Assembly (NCBI RefSeq): GCF_034676705.1
Contig: NZ_JAUCBS010000001.1
Span: forward strand, 1 to 64,000
DNA: 64,000 bases
Direction of reading: 5' to 3'
DNA from: Gemmobacter sp.
Lineage (GTDB): Bacteria > Pseudomonadota > Alphaproteobacteria > Rhodobacterales > Rhodobacteraceae
Shown here in pieces: positions 58,698-64,000 of this stretch (position 1 is its first letter; each line of letters starts with the position of its first letter). The translations under genes were made by a program, and so were the position numbers. The notes below the pieces were generated by a model that was not told the origin of the DNA, did not search any database, and saw only the letters and a list, made by a program, of their open reading frames with translations.

Positions 58698-60014
58698 TCA
58701 GAACCAGCGGCCGATGGCGGTGACATGGACCGTGACCGCCAGCCGTGCATCCGATGCCCCGCGCACCGACAGGATGGCATCGGTGGTGCCCGGCGTGCCG
58801 TCGAGGACGGCCCCGCACAGGACGCTGGCCACCGGCAGGGCCAGCACGCGGCGGGCGGTGGTATCGGCAAAGGCGGCAGGAAAGGTCCAGACGGTGCCCG
58901 CGGCGGCCGATGTCACCGGCGCATGGGTGCAGATCTGCGTGCCGTCGGCCCAGCGGGTGTAGCGCCCGTTGGCATTGCTGCCGGTTTCCACCAGCGCCCC
59001 CGTGGGCAGGCCGCCCGTCTGGCTGACCGACCCCAGCACCGAGCCCTGGTCATACATCAGCCGCCAGGACGACCATTGCGGCGTGCTGGCGCCGCGATAG
59101 TTGCGCCGCCAGCGCCGGGGCGACAGCACCTCGGCATATTCCTGCTGGAGGCTGTCGGCGGCATAGCGGGTGACCAGCAGGGAGGCAAAGCCGTTGGCCC
59201 CGGCCGGAAAGGTGCCGCCGGTGCCGGTCGGGGTGACGCGGTGGAGCCCGGCGGGCGTGTCGGTGGCATCCAGGCTGGCCAGGAGCGGCGCATTGCCGCT
59301 GATGCCCAGGCCGAAATCCCCCACCTTCATCAGCCGTCCGGGCGTTGCATCGGTGGCCGACTGGGTGATCGCGCTGCCGCCTGCCAGACCGGTGGCCGGC
59401 GCCAGGCTGAGCGCGGTGGTCCAGCTGCTGCCATCGGCGCTGACCTTGACCGAAAAGACATCCGATCCGGCAGTGCCCAGTTCGGCCCGCCCCGCCCAGC
59501 CGGTCTGGAACAGCAGGCTGGCGGTATCGGCAGCGGCGGCCTTGTTGATCTTCATCTGGTGGCCGGCGCCGGCATGGCTGAACAGGCTGGCCGGGGCGGC
59601 CACCGCCAGCCGGCTGGTGGCATCGGCATCGGTGCCGACCCCCAGCCGCGGAAACCGCTGCGCCTGGTCGGCCTGGGTGATCCAGGCGGTACCGTCGAAC
59701 ATGGCCAGGCGGTGTTCATCCAGCACATGGGCCTGCCAGCCGGGCAACGGGGCCAGAAAGCTCCATCCGGCCGGATCCTCGTAATAGGCGATGGCGCGGT
59801 CCTGGCCGGCCCAGGCCCCCGTCGCGCCGGGCGGCACGATATGGCGGTCCCCGGCCAGGGGAAAGGCGGGCGGGACGGCGGTGGTGCGGCTGGCCACCGC
59901 CGGCTGCACCAGAATGTCCAGCAGCCGCAGCGCCTCGTTGTGGGTGACGTGCTTTTGCGCCTGCGCCGCCTGAAGCAACGGCAGGGCCAGCACCGGCGAA
60001 AGATCGTCGGACAT
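58698..60014 (-). CDS. DUF2793 domain protein, tail-fibre-like
   Basis: 438 residues. The N-terminal 100 or so match DUF2793: LALPLLQAAQAQKHVTHNEALRLLDILVQPAV, GDRHIVPPGATGAWAGQDRAIAYYEDPAGW, FLAPLPGWQAHVLDE. The rest is like a phage tail fibre or virion host-specificity shaft: RLGVGTDADATSRLAV, then FASLLVTRYAADSLQQEYAEVL, RRWRRNYRGASTPQWSSWRLMYDQGSVLG, and a C-terminal beta domain. DUF2793 proteins include a tail-fibre component of the Rhodobacter gene transfer agent. Here the gene heads a polysaccharide operon. ATG 60014 is favoured by GAGG eight bases upstream. Confidence 0.75.
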   Translation of the reverse strand: MSDDLSPVLALPLLQAAQAQKHVTHNEALRLLDILVQPAVASRTTAVPPAFPLAGDRHIVPPGATGAWAGQDRAIAYYEDPAGWSFLAPLPGWQAHVLDEHRLAMFDGTAWITQADQAQRFPRLGVGTDADATSRLAVAAPASLFSHAGAGHQMKINKAAAADTASLLFQTGWAGRAELGTAGSDVFSVKVSADGSSWTTALSLAPATGLAGGSAITQSATDATPGRLMKVGDFGLGISGNAPLLASLDATDTPAGLHRVTPTGTGGTFPAGANGFASLLVTRYAADSLQQEYAEVLSPRRWRRNYRGASTPQWSSWRLMYDQGSVLGSVSQTGGLPTGALVETGSNANGRYTRWADGTQICTHAPVTSAAAGTVWTFPAAFADTTARRVLALPVASVLCGAVLDGTPGTTDAILSVRGASDARLAVTVHVTAIGRWF

Positions 60015-60174
60015 CGGCATACCTCGGGATGGGAAGGCGGCCAGCTTAGGCCGCGAATGGTTAACCCGACCGTTAACAAGGCGTACGCCGGTTTTTCGCC
60101 GTTCCGCCGGCCTTGCGGGTTGTCTAGGCCCGGCAGTCCGGCGTAACTGTCTGGAGTTTTTCCCGGGAGGCATT

Positions 60175-60744
60175 ATGGAACGTCAGGCAACCGCATTGGC
60201 AGGGGTGGACATCCTGGTCCCGCGCCGCTTTGGCGATGCGCGGGGATGGTTTTCCGAAACCTTCAATGCCCGGACCATGACGGCCCTGGGGCTGCCGGCG
60301 GATTTCGTGCAGGACAACCAGTCGTTTTCCGCCGCGCGGGGCACGCTGCGCGGGCTGCACTACCAGCGCCCGCCCCATGCCCAGGACAAGCTGGTGCGCT
60401 GCACCCGCGGGGCGATCCGCGATGTGGCGGTGGACATCCGCCGCGGATCGCCGACATGGGGCCGCTGGGTGGCGGTGGATCTGTCGGCGGAAAACGGCTG
60501 GCAGCTGCTGGTGCCCAAGGGGTTCCTGCACGGCTTCGTCACCCTGACCGACGATTGCGAGGTGCAGTACAAATGCACCGATTTCTACGCCCCCGACTGC
60601 GACGGGGCCGTGCGCTGGGACGATCCCGACCTGGCCATCGACTGGGCCCTGGGCGACCTGGCCCCCACGCTGTCGGCCAAGGATATCGCCGCCCCGCTGC
60701 TGCGCGATTTCGACACGCCCTTCGTCTGGGACGGTGCCGCATGA
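60175..60744 (+). CDS. rfbC: dTDP-4-dehydrorhamnose 3,5-epimerase
   Basis: Third step of dTDP-L-rhamnose synthesis. 189 residues: RFGDARGWFSETFN, DNQSFSAARGTLRGLHYQRPPHAQDKLVRC (LRGLHYQ contains the catalytic His), VPKGFLHGFVTLTDDCEVQYKCTDFYAP and WDDPDLAIDW. Normal length. GGGAGG lies six bases before the ATG. First gene of the rhamnose operon; its end overlaps rfbB (ATGA). The 160-base upstream gap is divergent to the DUF2793 gene. Confidence 0.96.
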   Translation: MERQATALAGVDILVPRRFGDARGWFSETFNARTMTALGLPADFVQDNQSFSAARGTLRGLHYQRPPHAQDKLVRCTRGAIRDVAVDIRRGSPTWGRWVAVDLSAENGWQLLVPKGFLHGFVTLTDDCEVQYKCTDFYAPDCDGAVRWDDPDLAIDWALGDLAPTLSAKDIAAPLLRDFDTPFVWDGAA

Positions 60745-62660
60745 AAATCCTGGTCACCGGCGGCGCCGGCTTCATCGGATCCGCCGTGGTACGGCTGGCC
60801 ATCGCGCGCGGGCACCGGGTGGTCAACCTGGATGCGCTGACCTATGCCGCCTGCCTGGACAATGTGGCGCCCGTGGCCGGCAGCCCGAACTATGCCTTTG
60901 AACATGCCGATATCCGCGACCGGGCCGCGCTGGAGCGGGTGTTCGCCGCGCATGATCCCGATGCGGTGATGCATCTGGCGGCGGAATCCCATGTCGACCG
61001 CTCGATCGACGGGCCGGGCGATTTCGTGGATACCAACATCACCGGCACCTACAACCTGCTCGAGGCCGCCCGCGCCCACTGGACGCGCAAGGGCAAGCCT
61101 GCGGGGTTCCGCTTTCACCATATCTCGACCGACGAGGTGTTCGGATCGCTGCCCCCCGATCCGGCGGTGAAGTTCACCGAAGACACGGCCTATGACCCGC
61201 GCAGTCCCTATTCGGCCTCCAAGGCGGCCTCGGACCATCTGGTGCGCGCCTGGGCCGAGACCTATGGCCTGCCGGTGGTGCTGACCAACTGTTCCAACAA
61301 CTACGGCCCCTATCATTTCCCCGAAAAGCTGGTGCCGGTGATCATCCTGAACGCGCTGGCCGGGAAACCCCTGCCGATCTATGGCGATGGCCAGAACATC
61401 CGCGACTGGCTTTTTGTCGAGGATCACGCCGATGCGCTGCTGCTGGTGCTGGAAAAGGGCACGGTCGGGCGCAGCTACAACATCGGCGGCGAGAACGAGC
61501 GCACCAACCTGGACCTGGTGCGCACGCTCTGCGCCATCCTGGATGCCAAGCGGCCCAGGGCCGCGGGCAGCTATGCCGACCAGATCACCTTCGTCGCCGA
61601 CCGCCCGGGCCATGATGCCCGCTATGCCATCGACCCGACCCGCATCCGGGCCGAACTGGGCTGGCGCCCCTCGGTGACGGTGGAACAGGGGCTGGAACGC
61701 ACCGTGCAATGGTATCTCGACAACCCGGCCTGGTGGCAGGCGCTGCAAGGCCGCCAGGGGGTGGGCGTGCGGCTGGGGCAGGGGGCGCCTGTCCCTGCGC
61801 AGGCGCAGGCACCTGCCAGCCAGACCCCGCCGCCTCCTGCTGAAATCGCGGTAACCCTTGCACCACCGAAAGAGCGTTATACCTTCGATGGCGAACGGGC
61901 ATCGCCTTGGGTCCGCGCCCCGATCTGGGCAGAGCATCTGCACCGTTATCTCAGCGTCCTGCATCTTGCGGGGGGGCGGCGCGTTCTGGATATCGCATCG
62001 GGCGAAGGCTACGGATCGGCGCTGCTGCATCGTAATGCGCCTGGCTGCCGGGTCGTCGGCGTCGATGTGGACCCTGGCGTCGTGGCGCGCGCAAACCGTA
62101 TCTATGCGGCGGAAAGCCTGACATATGTTGCGGCCAGCATCACCGAACCGCTGCCGTTCGAATCCGGCAGCTTCGATCTGATCACCTGCTTTGAAACCAT
62201 CGAGCATGTGGGCGAACAAGAAGCGGCCCTGCGCGAATTGCGGCGTGTTCTGGCACCGGGGGGGATTCTTGCAATCTCTACCCCGGATGCGGATCATCCG
62301 GTCAACCGCAACAAGACCAATCCGTTCCACGTGCGCGAGCTTGACCTGCAACAGTTCCGGGATCTGCTGTCCGGGCAGTTTGCACATGTCCGCATGGCGT
62401 TCCAGCGGAGCGTGACGGGATCCGCGATCATGTCCGACAATCCCGGCATGGCCACCGATCATGTATTCTGGCGGCGGGATGGTTTCACGACCTACCGCGG
62501 ATCGGTCGCCCTGCCTGAACCCGTCTATTTCATGGCCCTTGCGTCGGACCGCCCGCTCGAGGCTCTGCCCCAGGGCGTCCTGAATGACGGTGTGCTTGCA
62601 GGGCTGATCAATGAAGCCATCCAGCGGGAAGGTTTCGACTTTCCCAAGAAACAGGAATGA
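60741..62660 (+). CDS. rfbB: dTDP-glucose 4,6-dehydratase fused to a SAM-dependent methyltransferase
   Basis: 639 residues. About 1-346 are a full RmlB: VTGGAGFIGSAVV, HLAAESHVDRSIDGP, HHISTDEVFGSLP, the YSASKAASDHL YxxxK motif, LTNCSNNYGPYHFPEKL and DRPGHDARYAID, ending near RQGVGVRLGQG where stand-alone RmlB proteins stop. A Pro/Ala/Gln linker follows (about 347-375). About 385-639 are a class I methyltransferase with motif I VLDIASGEGYGSALL, SFDLITCFETIEHVGEQE and LRRVLAPGGILAIST. There is no stop or convincing internal start in the linker. The methyltransferase half is visibly less GC-rich. Likely makes the rhamnose precursor and methylates a polymer sugar, perhaps rhamnose (inference). 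Confidence 0.9.
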   Translation: MKILVTGGAGFIGSAVVRLAIARGHRVVNLDALTYAACLDNVAPVAGSPNYAFEHADIRDRAALERVFAAHDPDAVMHLAAESHVDRSIDGPGDFVDTNITGTYNLLEAARAHWTRKGKPAGFRFHHISTDEVFGSLPPDPAVKFTEDTAYDPRSPYSASKAASDHLVRAWAETYGLPVVLTNCSNNYGPYHFPEKLVPVIILNALAGKPLPIYGDGQNIRDWLFVEDHADALLLVLEKGTVGRSYNIGGENERTNLDLVRTLCAILDAKRPRAAGSYADQITFVADRPGHDARYAIDPTRIRAELGWRPSVTVEQGLERTVQWYLDNPAWWQALQGRQGVGVRLGQGAPVPAQAQAPASQTPPPPAEIAVTLAPPKERYTFDGERASPWVRAPIWAEHLHRYLSVLHLAGGRRVLDIASGEGYGSALLHRNAPGCRVVGVDVDPGVVARANRIYAAESLTYVAASITEPLPFESGSFDLITCFETIEHVGEQEAALRELRRVLAPGGILAISTPDADHPVNRNKTNPFHVRELDLQQFRDLLSGQFAHVRMAFQRSVTGSAIMSDNPGMATDHVFWRRDGFTTYRGSVALPEPVYFMALASDRPLEALPQGVLNDGVLAGLINEAIQREGFDFPKKQE

Positions 62661-62670
62661 TGACCGCCCC

Positions 62671-63525
62671 ATGACCCTGCTGATCTTCGGCCGTACCGGA
62701 CAGGTGGCAACCGAACTGGCCCGCATCGCGCCCGCCGGGGCGGTGTTTCTGGGGCGGGATCAGGCCGATCTGGCGGATCCGGCCGCCTGCGCGGCGGCGA
62801 TCCGGGCGCACCGGCCGGCGGCGGTGATCAATGCCGCCGCCTGGACGGCCGTCGACAAGGCCGAAACCGCAGAGGCCGCGGCCACCGTGGTCAACGGCGA
62901 TGCGCCGGGCGCCATGGCGCGGGAATGCGCGGCGCTGGGGGTGCCGCTGGTTCATATCTCGACCGATTACGTCTTTGACGGGGCAGGCACCGCGCCCTTT
63001 GCCCCCGGCCACCCGACCGCCCCGCTGGGCGCCTATGGCCGGTCCAAGCTGGCCGGCGAACAGGCGGTGCGCGCGGCCGGCGGGGCGCATGTGATCCTGC
63101 GCACCAGCTGGGTGTTTTCGGCGCATGGCAGCAATTTCCTGAAAACCATGCTGCGGCTGGGGGCCACGCGCGAGACCCTGACCGTGGTGGCCGACCAGAT
63201 CGGCGGCCCGACCCCGGCCCGGGCCATTGCCGGGGCCTGCCTGACCATTGCCAATCACCTGACCGCCCACCCGCAAGATGGCGGCACCCATCACTTCGCC
63301 GGCGCCCCCGATGTGTCCTGGGCCGATTTCGCGCGCGAGATCATGGCGCAGGCCGGGCTGGCCTGCACCATCGCCGACATTCCGTCCAGCGCCTATCCCA
63401 CGCCGGCGCGCCGCCCGGCCAACAGCCGGCTGGACTGCACGGGCCTGGCCGCCTTTGGTCTGGCACGTCCCGACTGGCGTGCCGCCGTCCATACCGCATT
63501 GCACGACCTGGGAGCCATTCCATGA
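62671..63525 (+). CDS. rfbD: dTDP-4-dehydrorhamnose reductase
   Basis: Final step of dTDP-L-rhamnose synthesis. 284 residues: LLIFGRTGQVATELARIAP (GxxGQ), NAAAWTAVDKAE, HISTDYVFDGAG, PLGAYGRSKLAGEQAV (YxxxK) and LRTSWVFSAHGSNFLKTML, as in RmlD. It lies ten bases after the rfbB fusion and overlaps rfbA by four bases. Confidence 0.96.
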   Translation: MTLLIFGRTGQVATELARIAPAGAVFLGRDQADLADPAACAAAIRAHRPAAVINAAAWTAVDKAETAEAAATVVNGDAPGAMARECAALGVPLVHISTDYVFDGAGTAPFAPGHPTAPLGAYGRSKLAGEQAVRAAGGAHVILRTSWVFSAHGSNFLKTMLRLGATRETLTVVADQIGGPTPARAIAGACLTIANHLTAHPQDGGTHHFAGAPDVSWADFAREIMAQAGLACTIADIPSSAYPTPARRPANSRLDCTGLAAFGLARPDWRAAVHTALHDLGAIP

Positions 63526-64000
63526 CCACCCAACGCAAGGGCATCATCCTGGCCGGCGGGTCCGGCACACGGCTGTATCCGATCACCATCGGGGTGTCGA
63601 AGCAGCTGCTGCCGGTCTACGACAAGCCGATGATCTATTTCCCGCTGTCGGTCCTGATGCTGGCCGGCATCCGCGAGATCGCCATCATCACCACGCCGCA
63701 GGACCAGGACCAGTTCCAGCGCACGCTGGGCGACGGATCGCAATGGGGCCTGACGCTGAGCTGGATCGTGCAGCCCAGCCCCGACGGCCTGGCCCAGGCC
63801 TATCTGCTGGCCGAGGATTTCCTGGCCGGCAGCCCCAGCGCGATGGTGCTGGGCGACAACATCTTCTTCGGCCACGGGCTGACCGCGCTCCTGGCCGAGG
63901 CCACGGCGCAGCCTGCCGGCGCCACCGTCTTCGGCTATCGCGTCTCGGACCCCGAGCGCTATGGCGTGGTGGCCTTCGATGCCGAAGGCCGGGTCGAAAG
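63522..64000 (+). CDS. rfbA: glucose-1-phosphate thymidylyltransferase (partial, runs off the window)
   Basis: First step of dTDP-L-rhamnose synthesis. The 159 visible codons show GIILAGGSGTRLYPITIGVSKQLLPVYDKPMIYFPLSVLM in parts, IAIITTPQDQDQFQRTLGDGSQWG, PDGLAQAYLLAEDF and LGDNIFFGHGL, the RmlA pattern. The gene is cut at base 64000; the usual length is near 290 residues. It overlaps the rfbD stop (ATGA) and completes the operon order C-B-D-A. Confidence 0.95.
   Translation, partial: MTTQRKGIILAGGSGTRLYPITIGVSKQLLPVYDKPMIYFPLSVLMLAGIREIAIITTPQDQDQFQRTLGDGSQWGLTLSWIVQPSPDGLAQAYLLAEDFLAGSPSAMVLGDNIFFGHGLTALLAEATAQPAGATVFGYRVSDPERYGVVAFDAEGRVE

Noticed and set aside
60061..60076. Genuine CtrA binding site
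   Set aside because: The spacing is eight, not seven, bases between TTAA boxes; kept only as a low-interest observation.
1..64000. Transposases, integrases, insertion sequences, tRNA or rRNA genes
   Set aside because: I looked on both strands and saw no transposase motif, no flanking inverted repeats with target duplication and no RNA gene signature.

Overview
This window comes from a high-GC alphaproteobacterium, most likely of the Rhodobacteraceae/Paracoccaceae. The pointers are strongly GC-biased codon use, a RepA-type plasmid initiator, a DUF2793 protein, and a dispersed GGATATTT..CAAG..GAAAG intergenic element that I associate with that group. A RepA-family initiator (17282-18292) stands back to back with parA and parB (18695-21256) across a non-coding region rich in repeats. 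The window is therefore probably most of an extrachromosomal replicon rather than a chromosome. No rRNA, tRNA, transposase or CRISPR array is visible.

Almost everything else builds, exports or decorates a cell-surface polysaccharide, or encodes secreted RTX proteins. Left part (1-16000): GDP-mannose synthesis (manB, manC), a CAP-domain RTX protein, an operon of two capsule-export genes, UDP-galactopyranose mutase and a glycosyltransferase (kpsE, kpsT, glf, GT4), the divergent permease kpsM, two more glycosyltransferases, and the PAPS-forming sulfate-activation genes cysD and cysNC. Middle (16000-32200): a LuxR-type regulator, rep/par, the Kdo operon kdsD-kdsA-kdsB, and a nonulosonic-acid set (neuA-, neuB- and neuC-like genes plus an SDR and a Gfo/Idh oxidoreductase) mixed with glycosyltransferases. 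32200-40250: a 1383-residue multi-module glycosyltransferase, another GT2 protein, and two sulfotransferases, one of them frameshifted.

40250-52240 holds five RTX proteins, including a serralysin-like protease and a propeller-like protein, with a lipoprotein and UDP-glucose dehydrogenase between them. 52300-60010 is a six-gene leftward operon: a DUF2793 tail-fibre-like protein, two unknown proteins, a double glycosyltransferase and two sulfotransferases. 60175-64000 is a dTDP-rhamnose operon, rfbC-rfbB-rfbD-rfbA, in which rfbB is fused to a SAM methyltransferase. rfbA runs off the right end.

Taken together the genes point to a sulfated, rhamnose- and nonulosonate-containing capsule-like polymer on a Kdo-type anchor, exported by an ABC transporter, together with a set of calcium-binding RTX adhesins and hydrolases. 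This resembles the RepA-type rhamnose-operon 'biofilm plasmids' described in roseobacters. The most striking structural feature is a 611-bp inverted repeat with a single mismatch, formed by the 3' ends of two RTX genes. It brackets about 35.4 kb that includes the replication region and could act as an inversion switch without breaking either gene.
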